From the NCBI RefSeq assembly GCF_013372165.1, contig NZ_CP053828.1, positions 620,001-684,000 on the forward strand: 64,000 nucleotides of DNA, given 5' to 3'. Under the pieces are notes generated by a model that was given only the letters and a program-made list of their open reading frames with translations, did not search any database and had not been told where the DNA came from. This DNA is from Campylobacter hyointestinalis subsp. lawsonii (GTDB taxonomy: Bacteria > Campylobacterota > Campylobacteria > Campylobacterales > Campylobacteraceae). A program made the translations under genes and the position numbers. Below, piece by piece: positions 53,522-62,595 of this stretch (position 1 is its first letter; each line of letters starts with the position of its first letter).

Positions 53522-55729
53522 CTACTCGCTATAATCTTGATTTTCGTCTGCTAATTCATCAAAGTTAGGACAACTTGCATTTTGTAACATCTGCTCTTCA
53601 TCGCTATCGCTTTCGTTAATTGTCTCTTCTTCTGTCGGATCGGTATCTATGCTTTTAACACTTTGATTTGCTTTGCTAGATTGTTCTGCTTCATATTGTT
53701 CTTGAAGTTTTTTTATTTCTTGCCTCGTAGTTTCATCTTTATCTCTTTGAAGTCTTAATTTCTTTTCATATTCTTCTTGATTTTCATCGATCTCTCGGAC
53801 TATTTCAGGCAATTTTTCAAATCTCTCGCCTTCATCATTGTAAAGCTCTTTAAAATATGATTTAATATTTGCCATATTTTGTAGTGGTACTTTTATATTT
53901 GTTTCTCCATTCTGAATGGCTTTTTCAAGTTGGTTGCGACTTGGAATTTTGCCGTTTTGTTTGATTTTGATACGCTTTTGGCTCTTTTTAGTCTTTTTAT
54001 CAATGATTTCTTCGTATTGCTCTTTTTCGTATTCCTTACCATCAATTGCTCTTAGGCTAGGACTTACTTCTTTAAATTTATTCATAAAATAGCTATCTGA
54101 GTAATAAAATGCCTTTTTTGCCATTATTGGTTTGCCATTATCAATTGTTATTAGCTCGTTTTCAAATGGCATTTCTCTAAGCTCTTGGGCTAACATTAAG
54201 GCTCTGCTTGTATCACTTTCGCTTCCTCCACCACCTTGCCCTAAATTTCTGCTTCTATTTTTAATGGTTTTTGTGCCTAAAATTTTACTAATCTTTTCAG
54301 CGTCTTCTTGTTCCCTTGGGGTATAAAAAATTTGACAAGCGTGATTTGTTAGCAGTGTTTTAGCCCCTTCTCTGCCATATCCATCAGGCTGATTTGCTTC
54401 AAGTTGTGAGCCTGATTGATAGATCATTAGACTTCTTAGCCAATACCCAGCAATAAAACTGATTGATTTTAGATAAATGCTAAGATAGCCTGGTGCAGTA
54501 AATTCATCCATTACTAAAAGCACTTTATATTTTAGATCAGGATTTGCTTGTGGCAGTTCTTTTGTATTAACTAATATTAATTGCTGCCAAAATATATTTA
54601 AGATTAGTTTTGCATTTGCCAATTGATCAGGTGTAATGCCTATGTAGATAGTCATTTTTTCTTTACGTAAATCTCTAAAATCAAAGTCATTTGCAGAGGT
54701 TGCTAGTCTCATATTGTCATTTCTAAACATCATTAGCGGAGCATTAAAGCTTGACATTACGCCACTTTTTGTATTATCGCTATCAATCTTAAAATAGCTT
54801 TGGCAACGCATTTGAGCTTTTTTGCCAATTAGTCCAAGTTCAGATAAAACATTATATGTATCATCAAATGCTTTAAAAACGATTTTTTTACCATCCCCTA
54901 AATCAACTTCGCCTTTAAAACCTTCACTCATTTGCAAAATGCCATAAAGCGTAAAATCTATCTCTGCGTTTAGCTTTTTTAGAAGTATAATGCCGCCTTG
55001 CGAATTTAATAGATCGTGGACAATATAGCAAATTCCTATAAATAGGTTCTGTGCCAATTGATTAAAAAACTGGGTTGTGCTATCTCCAGTCATTGGATAT
55101 AAAATATTTGCAAAATCAGTAAGCTGTCCATCTGCATTATCACTATTCATATCTATGTAAGCCAGTGGGTTATACCTATGGGTGCGTTTATTGAAAGGAT
55201 CAAACAAATATACTTTCTGCCCCAAAATTTTCTCTCTATACCCACTTGTAAAGTCAAAGCATTCTTGCTTTATATCTTGCACTACTGCACTTTCTTTCCA
55301 GTCAAGTAAATTTGGTATAACAATGCCAACGCCTTTGCCACTACGAGTTGGAGATCCAAGCGATACAAATTGCTGACCACCAAATCTTAAAAGACGATTT
55401 TGAAATTTACCGATGATTATGCCATCGCCATATAGATCCATTTTTTTAACATCATTAGCATTTGCAAATCGTGCATCGCCGTGCAAACTTTGCTTTTTTG
55501 GTAATAGCGGCAACAAAAAAGCTAGTGTAAAACTAATAAAATTTGCTAGAAAGTATGATAAATATGCTTTAGACCACCCATTTATCAACATATCAAAGGT
55601 AAGTCCTGCATACCATAATTTAGGAAGTTTTTTAAAGCTATGATTTAGCCCAAAAAATAGAACGCTGGCTAAAAAGTAGCCAAGAACTAGGGCGATAATA
55701 ACCAAAAAAACAACCTGAGACCTTTTCAT
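53522..55729 (-). CDS. virD4: VirD4/TraG-type coupling protein
   Basis: 735 residues. N-terminal helices (VVFLVIIALVLGYFLASVLF and a second near 50-70) anchor it in the inner membrane. Walker A SPTRSGKGVGIVIPNLL is near residue 128 and Walker B VLLVMDEFTAPGYL near 406. A long acidic C-terminal tail follows. It links the relaxosome to the VirB channel and selects substrates, presumably through their C-terminal tails. The ATG at 55729 overlaps the virB11 stop by one base. Confidence 0.95.
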   Translation of the reverse strand: MKRSQVVFLVIIALVLGYFLASVLFFGLNHSFKKLPKLWYAGLTFDMLINGWSKAYLSYFLANFISFTLAFLLPLLPKKQSLHGDARFANANDVKKMDLYGDGIIIGKFQNRLLRFGGQQFVSLGSPTRSGKGVGIVIPNLLDWKESAVVQDIKQECFDFTSGYREKILGQKVYLFDPFNKRTHRYNPLAYIDMNSDNADGQLTDFANILYPMTGDSTTQFFNQLAQNLFIGICYIVHDLLNSQGGIILLKKLNAEIDFTLYGILQMSEGFKGEVDLGDGKKIVFKAFDDTYNVLSELGLIGKKAQMRCQSYFKIDSDNTKSGVMSSFNAPLMMFRNDNMRLATSANDFDFRDLRKEKMTIYIGITPDQLANAKLILNIFWQQLILVNTKELPQANPDLKYKVLLVMDEFTAPGYLSIYLKSISFIAGYWLRSLMIYQSGSQLEANQPDGYGREGAKTLLTNHACQIFYTPREQEDAEKISKILGTKTIKNRSRNLGQGGGGSESDTSRALMLAQELREMPFENELITIDNGKPIMAKKAFYYSDSYFMNKFKEVSPSLRAIDGKEYEKEQYEEIIDKKTKKSQKRIKIKQNGKIPSRNQLEKAIQNGETNIKVPLQNMANIKSYFKELYNDEGERFEKLPEIVREIDENQEEYEKKLRLQRDKDETTRQEIKKLQEQYEAEQSSKANQSVKSIDTDPTEEETINESDSDEEQMLQNASCPNFDELADENQDYSE

Positions 55730-56724
55730 TACTTGTTCCTTAGGCTCTCTTTTCTAAAAGTATCGTTTTCGATATTTCTTACGAAGTATTCGCCGTTTGC
55801 CAAATACTCCATAATTTGGCGTTTTTTATTATGACGTTTAAAAACAATAATGTAATCAATTGTATTTGATACAATATCAAGTAGCATATCCTTGCCTAAA
55901 ACTTGTGCTTGAGCATTTTGCATACTCATCATAACAAGACGATCAATGGCGGACTTTACACTGCCAGCGTGGCAGCTTGTCATTGAGCCGTTGTGTCCGC
56001 TTGAAATAACGTTTAGAAAATCGTAAGTCTCTCCACCTCTGACCTCTGCCAATAAAATTCTGCTTGGTTTCATTCTTAGGCAGCTTTTTAAAAGAGTTGT
56101 TGCATTTACTGGGCTATCGCTTTTGGCTTCGCTTGGATAAAATAACTGCACGAAGTTTTTATGATCCCAAAATTTAATCTCTTCAACATCCTCGATTGTA
56201 ATTATTCTCTCATCTAGTGGTATAAAATCAATAAGTGTTTTCATAAAAGTAGTTTTACCGCTACCAGTCTCGCCACAAATGATAATATTTTTGCCGCTTT
56301 CAATAGCTGCCTTTAGCTCATTTGCCATTTTTTGATCTAGCGAACCATTTTTAATATAGTCGTCGATTGTATAGCGGACTTTGCTTGGCTTTCTAATGGT
56401 AATTGATATATGGTCTTCTTTTGTGGCATTCGGCACTACAATCTGCACCCTTTCACCAGTTGAAAGAATGCAAGATAGAATAGGTTTTTGCCTATCTAGT
56501 TTGTCATTCTTAAACGCAGCACTTGCGTTTGCAAATGCTTGAGCCGTTTTAAAATTTAGCTCACTCTCAAAGCTAGTCCAGTTACCATTTGTGTCCTCTA
56601 CCCAAATTAAATTTCCACCATTATAAGCTATCTCGTTTATATTGTCATCGGCTAAGTATTTTCCAAAATACTGCCTAACATAGCCATCAAGCATTGTTGA
56701 TTTATCTAGCCCTATATTGCTCAT
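55729..56724 (-). CDS. virB11: VirB11-type traffic ATPase
   Basis: 331 residues. Walker A ICGETGSGKTTFMKTLID is near residue 150, followed by the Asp box RIITIEDVEEIKFWD, Walker B MKPSRILLAEVRGGETYDFL and the His box SSGHNGSMTSCHAGS. A hexameric cytoplasmic ATPase that powers pilus assembly and substrate transfer. It overlaps virB10 by 4 bases. Confidence 0.96.
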   Translation of the reverse strand: MSNIGLDKSTMLDGYVRQYFGKYLADDNINEIAYNGGNLIWVEDTNGNWTSFESELNFKTAQAFANASAAFKNDKLDRQKPILSCILSTGERVQIVVPNATKEDHISITIRKPSKVRYTIDDYIKNGSLDQKMANELKAAIESGKNIIICGETGSGKTTFMKTLIDFIPLDERIITIEDVEEIKFWDHKNFVQLFYPSEAKSDSPVNATTLLKSCLRMKPSRILLAEVRGGETYDFLNVISSGHNGSMTSCHAGSVKSAIDRLVMMSMQNAQAQVLGKDMLLDIVSNTIDYIIVFKRHNKKRQIMEYLANGEYFVRNIENDTFRKESLRNK

Positions 56725-57887
56725 TTTCTTTTGCCTACTTTCAATTTATAAACTTTGCTAAAATCAATATCGCGATTAACATATACTCCAACGATATCGC
56801 CTTGATTTCTATAAAGCACTGGTTTGATTTTTATAAATTCTTCAAGTGCAGTGTTTGCCATTTGCTGGGTTGCATCTCTTGTGTTTTCGCTATAATCGTA
56901 GCTATTATCTCGTTTGCCGTTCGCGGCATAGTTAAACACATCATCGATCATAGAAAGCAAAATACTAGCCCCAAATCGTTTCATCCACTGATGATCAACA
57001 TATCCTTGCATACCACTTCCGCCCAATTCATCGCTTGCGCCGCTCTGCACCGGAATATTGATATTGTTTGGTGTTCTGATTTCGCTCCACACGACAAAAA
57101 TTCTATTTATGCCATCATTCATTTCGCCGCTTCTAAAACTACCAAAAATTTTACTTCCCTTTTCTATTAGAAGAGTTACGCCATCTTTGCTGTAAATATT
57201 TTCACTAGTTGTGCAAGATATTCCGCCTTTGATTTGTGAAACTAGCCTTGTATTTAAAGAACATCCTATGTATGTGCCTTTTTGCAGAAGTAAGCTAGGA
57301 TTAAATTTATCCTTTGTTGCTACTTTTGGCGTATATGTATCTCCTTCATATTCTTTTTCTTCTTCAAATTTTCTTGCTTGTTCCTCCCAAGAAATATTTT
57401 GATCAGGGGTATATATTTCATTTTTTTGTGAGCTACTTGTAGCTATTGCTAGGCTTCCGCTAGTTTTAAAAACCTTTGGTGTAAATGTTGGCTTATGCGG
57501 CATTGCTGGATTTGAAGAAAGCGGATCTGCTTTTTGTGCTTCTTGGGCGTTTGCTTGTTGTTGTGTAGCTGGCACGCCTGAAAACTCATTAAAATTTCTT
57601 TGCTCCGTCTTTTGTTCTTGCGATAATTCGAAATTTTTACTTTTTACATCGGTTCCGATTTGTTGCACTTGTGATTTAACGGTTTCGCCAACTTCTTTAT
57701 TTTTGTTTAAAAAGCTAAGACCGACCATAACTAAAACTACCAAACATAAGCCCATAATGGCGGTAACCATCATTTTTCTATTGGGTTCGTTTTCTATCTC
57801 TGGTTGCTCGTAGGCAATACGTTCTACTTGAGGCTCTTGATCATTTGAATGATTGTTTGCATTTTCGCTAATTTTATTTTCATTCAT
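56721..57887 (-). CDS. virB10: VirB10 (TrbI-type) core-complex protein
   Basis: 388 residues with a cytoplasmic tail, one helix at about 40-60 (MMVTAIMGLCLVVLVMVGLS), a proline-poor linker and a C-terminal TrbI domain: LLQKGTYIGCSLNTRLVSQI, VTLLIEKGSKIFGSFRSGE and IDDVFNYAANGKRDNSYDYS. It spans both membranes in the core complex with VirB7 and VirB9. It overlaps virB9 by 8 bases. Confidence 0.95.
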   Translation of the reverse strand: MNENKISENANNHSNDQEPQVERIAYEQPEIENEPNRKMMVTAIMGLCLVVLVMVGLSFLNKNKEVGETVKSQVQQIGTDVKSKNFELSQEQKTEQRNFNEFSGVPATQQQANAQEAQKADPLSSNPAMPHKPTFTPKVFKTSGSLAIATSSSQKNEIYTPDQNISWEEQARKFEEEKEYEGDTYTPKVATKDKFNPSLLLQKGTYIGCSLNTRLVSQIKGGISCTTSENIYSKDGVTLLIEKGSKIFGSFRSGEMNDGINRIFVVWSEIRTPNNINIPVQSGASDELGGSGMQGYVDHQWMKRFGASILLSMIDDVFNYAANGKRDNSYDYSENTRDATQQMANTALEEFIKIKPVLYRNQGDIVGVYVNRDIDFSKVYKLKVGKRK

Positions 57888-58821
57888 TGCTTATAATCTC
57901 TCTTTGAATATTGTCTTTATTTGTGCTATAAGTCTTATCAAGCGGATTTTGACCATAACCCTTATTGATAATACCAACTAATTTATCGCCACTTCTGAGT
58001 AAAATCTTCTCAGCAGTTTTGTGAATTACGACCACATCATATTTGCCGTCTTTTTTAACGTGGCTATTAAGAATACTTTCTTTATTGATCTCATCGTATA
58101 AAAATACACTAGGTATAGTTTTAGTAGAACTAAAGCCAAGATACGTAAAAACGCCATCATCATAAGCATAATCAGGCACAATAGTATCGCTATTTTTATT
58201 GACGTGCATTACAAAATTCCAGTTTCTTGGTATTGTGTTTCGCTCGATCTCTTTTTGATACTCAGCTTTTTCTTTCGCTATCTTTTGTGCAAGTTCTTTA
58301 TCAGCCTTTTCCTTTTCTATCTTTTCTTTTGGTGTTATATAGTTAAATGTTAGCTTATAGTTAATCTTGCTAGCCTCTCCAAGCTCCAAATCAAAAGTAT
58401 AAACCTTGTCCTTATTTGTTGTGATAATCAAGTTTGTTTTCCAATCAGTAGGATTTGGCTGGATGACAGAGCTACCATAGAATTCTACCTGTTCGCCGTT
58501 TTCATCAGTCATATTTTGTTCTTCGGATTTTATGGTGTAGCTTTTGGGTTTGATAAATAGGTAATTATCCTTATCCATAACCTCCCAGCCATCGCTAAAA
58601 CCAGTGGCAATATTTACTATCCGCTCATCTTTGTCAAATTCGATAATACTTACAAAACCTTCTTTGCATTTAACTAGCACAACGTCATCGGCATTATATG
58701 TTGCATAAGTTATACGCTTGTCAAATTTGGACAACTTTGGGATATTTATTGCGTGCAAATTTGCCATTGCTAATAATAAAATTATTGCGATATTAAATAA
58801 TTTTTTATTATTTTTTATCAT
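57880..58821 (-). CDS. virB9: VirB9 (TrbG/CagX-type) core-complex protein
   Basis: 313 residues with a signal peptide (FNIAIILLLAMANLHA). N-terminal domain blocks include DERIVNIATGFSDGWEV, KPSNL-type KPKSYT and ITTNKDKVYTFDLEL. The C-terminal domain reads NWNFVMHVNKNSD, AYDDGVFTYLGFSSTKTIPS and VVVIHKTAEKILLRSGDKLV. Outer-membrane core component paired with VirB7/VirB10. It starts immediately after the unknown 184-residue gene. Confidence 0.93.
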   Translation of the reverse strand: MIKNNKKLFNIAIILLLAMANLHAINIPKLSKFDKRITYATYNADDVVLVKCKEGFVSIIEFDKDERIVNIATGFSDGWEVMDKDNYLFIKPKSYTIKSEEQNMTDENGEQVEFYGSSVIQPNPTDWKTNLIITTNKDKVYTFDLELGEASKINYKLTFNYITPKEKIEKEKADKELAQKIAKEKAEYQKEIERNTIPRNWNFVMHVNKNSDTIVPDYAYDDGVFTYLGFSSTKTIPSVFLYDEINKESILNSHVKKDGKYDVVVIHKTAEKILLRSGDKLVGIINKGYGQNPLDKTYSTNKDNIQREIISNE

Positions 58822-59376
58822 TTAAAATCTCCCAGTATTGTTTAGATAAAATCCACGATCTAGTTGCAAAGTGCTACTTGATTTAATTTGCACACTAGTT
58901 TTTGATAGATTGGCAGGTGTTGTAATTGCCATTTTTTGGTAATTCTTTTTTAAATCTTTAATTAGCTTATCGCTTTGTATTCTTAACGCCTCAAATTGCC
59001 TAATGGCAATATTGATCCGTTCAAGCGGAGCCATCTCTTTTAGATATTTTATGAATTCATCGTTCTTGTCATCCATAAAAAAATCATAAATTTCATCGTT
59101 TCTAAAAACCTGTCTTTGCTCTTTGATGTGTTCATTTTCCTCTTGTTCTGCGGTATATTGCATATCCAAAATCTCATTATATGAGTTTTTAGCCATATCT
59201 TCTAAATAACAAATTCTAGCCCTTAGCTTTTTTAGTTTTAGCTCTGCTTCTTGCCTATTTTTTGAATTTTTAGCAATAAATTTTAAAAAACTATAAGATA
59301 GCTCTTTGTCTGTAAAACATTGCTCCGCTTGTGTAAGCAAATCGTGTGCGTAAGCTGTTTTATAATCCATTTTCAT
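58822..59376 (-). CDS. Unknown 184-residue helical protein of the virB operon
   Basis: Charged helical protein, no signal peptide: MKMDYKTAYAHDLLTQAEQC, coiled-coil-like middle (QKLKKLRARICYLEDM-type region) and an extended end QLDRGFYLNNTGRF. It lies between virB8 and virB9, in no standard VirB slot; its start overlaps the stop of the 91-residue gene. The tail RGFYLNNTGRF has an aromatic-Arg ending like other substrates of this island, though less exact. Confidence 0.55.
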   Translation of the reverse strand: MKMDYKTAYAHDLLTQAEQCFTDKELSYSFLKFIAKNSKNRQEAELKLKKLRARICYLEDMAKNSYNEILDMQYTAEQEENEHIKEQRQVFRNDEIYDFFMDDKNDEFIKYLKEMAPLERINIAIRQFEALRIQSDKLIKDLKKNYQKMAITTPANLSKTSVQIKSSSTLQLDRGFYLNNTGRF

Positions 59377-59651
59377 TACTCCGATATGTCAAATTTTGGA
59401 GCAATAAGGTTAGCTATAGCTATATCTTCATCGGTTACAAACTCAGGCACAAATTTTTCATACACATTAAAAGTATGATCGCCTATGCTTGAAGTGCCAA
59501 CCATCTCAAAAAGCTCCTTACTTTCATACTTTGCAAGTTTGCTTTCTAATGCTTCAATTTCTTGCACAAGTTCTGCAATATCATTATTTTTTTGAGCCAA
59601 AATTTGAGCCATTGTGTCAATTAGTTTTATAAAATCTATATTTGAGTTCAT
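59376..59651 (-). CDS. Unknown 91-residue helical protein of the virB operon
   Basis: Acidic protein with a coiled coil (MAQILAQKNNDIAELVQEIE, then ALESKLAKYESKE) and a small beta-like end (TFNVYEKFVPEFVTDEDIAI). It is tightly linked to virB8 (3-base gap) and overlaps the 184-residue gene. Possibly a chaperone for its neighbour; no family is known to me. Confidence 0.55.
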   Translation of the reverse strand: MNSNIDFIKLIDTMAQILAQKNNDIAELVQEIEALESKLAKYESKELFEMVGTSSIGDHTFNVYEKFVPEFVTDEDIAIANLIAPKFDISE

Positions 59652-59654
59652 TGT

Positions 59655-60359
59655 TTATCTCCTTATTTCATCATCAATTCTATATGTGCTAACTTTAAAG
59701 CCAAGTGGATTTTTTATTCGCTCTTTTTCTGTTGTGAGAGTATTTGGCTGATAATCATATGAAAGAGTTACGATTTTAGCCTTGTTTGATATGGCTATTT
59801 TTTCGCCTTTTTTTCTAGTGATTTCGTTAAATCTTATGGTTGCGATCGGCGATCCTGCACTATTGCCAAGAGTAACCGATACAATATCAATCTCGACTTC
59901 AAAGTCATTTTTTAAGACCTGATCCCTTGCTTTTTCGCCTTCATAGGTTTTTAAATAAATATTGGCAACATCTGGATAGCTTAAAATTTGCACTAATTCA
60001 TAATCATTTTGCAAAATATCATAATAGTAACCCTCTCTAGCTTTTACATACATTGTCGCAAAGTATTTATCTAGTGCTTCATTTTGCGAGAATGCGGCTT
60101 CATTTACGCTGGTTATAATATCTACCATACCAGTCGTATTATCAACCCTTATTACATAAGGTTCAACTGATTTTAATGGTGTTAGTAGGCAAACTGCTAT
60201 AACACTAATAATAGCTACAAGTAGTGCCACTCCTGAGATGAAATAAGCTCTTTTATTTGCTTGCTCGGCTATATAGCGAATACTTGCCTCGTAGCTAATT
60301 GCCACTTCATCAGGATTATTTTTAACAAAATTTTCTATTTGTTTATCTACTTTTTTCAT
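59655..60359 (-). CDS. virB8: VirB8 inner-membrane assembly protein
   Basis: 234 residues: short cytoplasmic tail, one helix at about 38-59 (YFISGVALLVAIISVIAVCL) and a periplasmic NTF2-like domain with VEPYVIRVDNTTGMVDI, YYYDILQNDYELVQILSYPD and RFNEITRKKGE. It nucleates assembly of the secretion machine. It directly follows the VirB7-like gene. Confidence 0.93.
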   Translation of the reverse strand: MKKVDKQIENFVKNNPDEVAISYEASIRYIAEQANKRAYFISGVALLVAIISVIAVCLLTPLKSVEPYVIRVDNTTGMVDIITSVNEAAFSQNEALDKYFATMYVKAREGYYYDILQNDYELVQILSYPDVANIYLKTYEGEKARDQVLKNDFEVEIDIVSVTLGNSAGSPIATIRFNEITRKKGEKIAISNKAKIVTLSYDYQPNTLTTEKERIKNPLGFKVSTYRIDDEIRR

Positions 60360-60608
60360 CTACATTACCTTTTTTAAATTTTGTTTTAAACCTAAATTTT
60401 CTTTATTCTCATTTATTGGTTTAAATTCCTTGCTATCGAAGTAGTCCTCCCATTTTTGATTGCCATTATTTTCAAATTTAGCAGAACTATGAGTGGCACA
60501 GCCACTCATAAGGCTAACGCCGACCAATAAAGAAAAAAATATTTTGGCATAATTTAATATTGTTTTAAATTGTTTTTTAATATTTAAAATATTATTTAAA
60601 TTTATCAT
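60360..60608 (-). CDS. virB7: VirB7-like lipoprotein
   Basis: 82 residues. A hydrophobic leader ends in the lipobox SLMSGCATHSS, leaving a mature lipoprotein of about 45 residues. A small lipoprotein directly before virB8 and after virB6 is the expected VirB7 position; sequence conservation in this family is minimal. An internal start is possible because the leader is long (about 37 residues). Confidence 0.75.
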   Translation of the reverse strand: MINLNNILNIKKQFKTILNYAKIFFSLLVGVSLMSGCATHSSAKFENNGNQKWEDYFDSKEFKPINENKENLGLKQNLKKVM

Positions 60609-60609
60609 A

Positions 60610-61785
60610 TTACCAACCTTGTCCTTTTGTGAAGTTATTTATTTTTGCACCTATATTTTTAGCTTGATCTAGCCTAGCCCCAACAGCCTTGCCTGTAGAG
60701 GAGCCTTTGAGCGTATTTAAACCTTCGTTTAGTTTTTGCCCCACAGACTGACCTAATTTTGAGCTACCAATTTCTTTGGCAGCAGATGCGGCAGATCCCA
60801 TTAAGCGTGAGCCGATAAAACCAGCTGCCTTACCTGCTCCCATTACCTGTGCGGCTCTTGCACCAAGCATTGCACCGCCTATTGCAGCACCACCGATCGC
60901 ACCAGTAAGACCCATAGCACGACCAACGCCTGAACCAGCCAATCCATCAAGGCTGATATTTGTAAGCTTTTCAGCAATTCCAACAGCCATACCGCATATT
61001 ACATTTGCCAAAATTCCATAGAATATCATTAAAAGTGCTACAAGGAATGCTTCATCATGAAAATTGCCTAATTTATTAATTTTTATGAAAATATAGTTAA
61101 ATAAGATATTTAAAAATAATGACAAACAAAGTAGAGTTATAATGTTTGATAAGACCATTTGAAACCATTGTGAGAATGAATTTTTAGTGGTTTTGAAGAT
61201 TAAAAAGTAAAATGCAAGTGGAGATAAAATCATAAGTAGTAAAAACGATAATGTATTTACAAATAATGCTCTTAAAATAGGGGTTGCACCAATTAAAAAG
61301 CCTATAAATGCAACAATTATGATAAAAATCATATATGCAATTTCAAGAGTGCCTGATTTATCCCATACTACTTGATAATAATCGCCCATAAGTCCAGCCC
61401 AAATAGCAACTTTTTCATATACACCTTTACTATCATATGATAAAGAGGTATCTATAAAATCTTTTGCTCCATTAAAAGCTTCAAATACTAGATTTATCCA
61501 GTTTCCAGCATTCATAGAAAGAACTATAAAAATAAATTTTATAGTTGCATCAAATGCAAAATTTTGAAAACTTTGCTTACCATTGCCCCATAAAATTTTA
61601 TAACCTTCTATCATTATCCACACGGTTAAATATATGGCTAAAATATTGCCTGTTGCATCAATTACGGATTGAAGTGTATTCACTCCTGTTGAATAATTTT
61701 TTGAGAAAAAGTTATCAACATTGCTAGATATATCCATAATTAGTGAATATAAACCTTTGCCAACTTCTGTTTTTACAGCATACAT
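60610..61785 (-). CDS. virB6: VirB6 (TrbL-type) polytopic channel protein
   Basis: 391 residues with six or so membrane helices between about residues 48 and 260 (for example AYMIFIIIVAFIGFLIGATP and FLVALLMIFYGILANVICGM). A C-terminal Gly/Ala-rich tail (GAIGGAAIGGAMLGARAAQV) is typical of TrbL/VirB6 proteins. It ends NNFTKGQGW. It forms the inner-membrane translocation pore. Confidence 0.88.
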   Translation of the reverse strand: MYAVKTEVGKGLYSLIMDISSNVDNFFSKNYSTGVNTLQSVIDATGNILAIYLTVWIMIEGYKILWGNGKQSFQNFAFDATIKFIFIVLSMNAGNWINLVFEAFNGAKDFIDTSLSYDSKGVYEKVAIWAGLMGDYYQVVWDKSGTLEIAYMIFIIIVAFIGFLIGATPILRALFVNTLSFLLLMILSPLAFYFLIFKTTKNSFSQWFQMVLSNIITLLCLSLFLNILFNYIFIKINKLGNFHDEAFLVALLMIFYGILANVICGMAVGIAEKLTNISLDGLAGSGVGRAMGLTGAIGGAAIGGAMLGARAAQVMGAGKAAGFIGSRLMGSAASAAKEIGSSKLGQSVGQKLNEGLNTLKGSSTGKAVGARLDQAKNIGAKINNFTKGQGW

Positions 61786-61794
61786 AATAAAAAC

Positions 61795-62586
61795 CTATTG
61801 CAATATCTCAAAAGCCTTAAATTGTCTTTCTTTTTTGGCTTGAAATTCTGCCTCTTGCAGACGTTTTTTCTCATTTTCTAATTGATCCATATCTCTTTGG
61901 TATGCTCTCCAGTTATTTTCCTGTCTTGCTCTTAAAAGTGCGATTTGATTTGCAGTATCTAATGAACCTTTTAAATCTTCTTGTTTGCCTTTGTTTCTAG
62001 ATATCTCTTTTCCTAATTTATCTAGGTCATCAATTTCTCTTTTTAGGCGATCAAATTGCCTATCTACAACTTGAAGCTCTTTAAATGCACTTGTGGTATT
62101 CTTTTTGCAAATATTTCGATGAGAAACATCATTGATCGATGAGCATTGATCTTTTCCGCCAAATTTTACAAATAGATCCCACGCTCTTTCATCAAAATTA
62201 TCAAGACTAAAACCTGTTGCTTGTGTATAAATTGTATGGCCAGTATTGTAGGCTTCATTATAAAGCTCGTTCATCTCTTTCGTGAAATTTACTATATCTC
62301 TTATACCGGTTTTAGTATAAAGATCGTTTGCCCACTGCACCCTTTCATCAGCCCATTTTTTTACTTCACTAACTCTGTGCGTTGCTTCTTCGCCCCATAC
62401 CTTTACTTTTTCTGCCCAGTCTTTAAGTGTTTGTGTCCATTCCATCATAAAAGTCTTTTGATTTTGTGCTAGTGCTGCACCATCTACAACTGGAATGCCA
62501 GATGCAACCAAATTTGATGACAATAGTGCCACTGAAGCAGCCACAACTAAGGTCTTTTTTGTTTTATAAATAAGATTGTTTTGCAT
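61795..62586 (-). CDS. virB5: VirB5/TrbJ-like secreted pilus-associated protein
   Basis: 263 residues with a signal peptide (LVVAASVALLSSNLVASG). An all-helical body with QTLKDWAEKVKVWGEEATHR, then two Cys (DQCSSINDVSHRNICKK) that could pair, and a long helical tail. The position between virB4 and virB6 fits VirB5, the minor pilin; sequence resembles the P-type VirB5/TrbJ group. Confidence 0.82.
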   Translation of the reverse strand: MQNNLIYKTKKTLVVAASVALLSSNLVASGIPVVDGAALAQNQKTFMMEWTQTLKDWAEKVKVWGEEATHRVSEVKKWADERVQWANDLYTKTGIRDIVNFTKEMNELYNEAYNTGHTIYTQATGFSLDNFDERAWDLFVKFGGKDQCSSINDVSHRNICKKNTTSAFKELQVVDRQFDRLKREIDDLDKLGKEISRNKGKQEDLKGSLDTANQIALLRARQENNWRAYQRDMDQLENEKKRLQEAEFQAKKERQFKAFEILQ

Positions 62587-62595
62587 TTTTTATCC

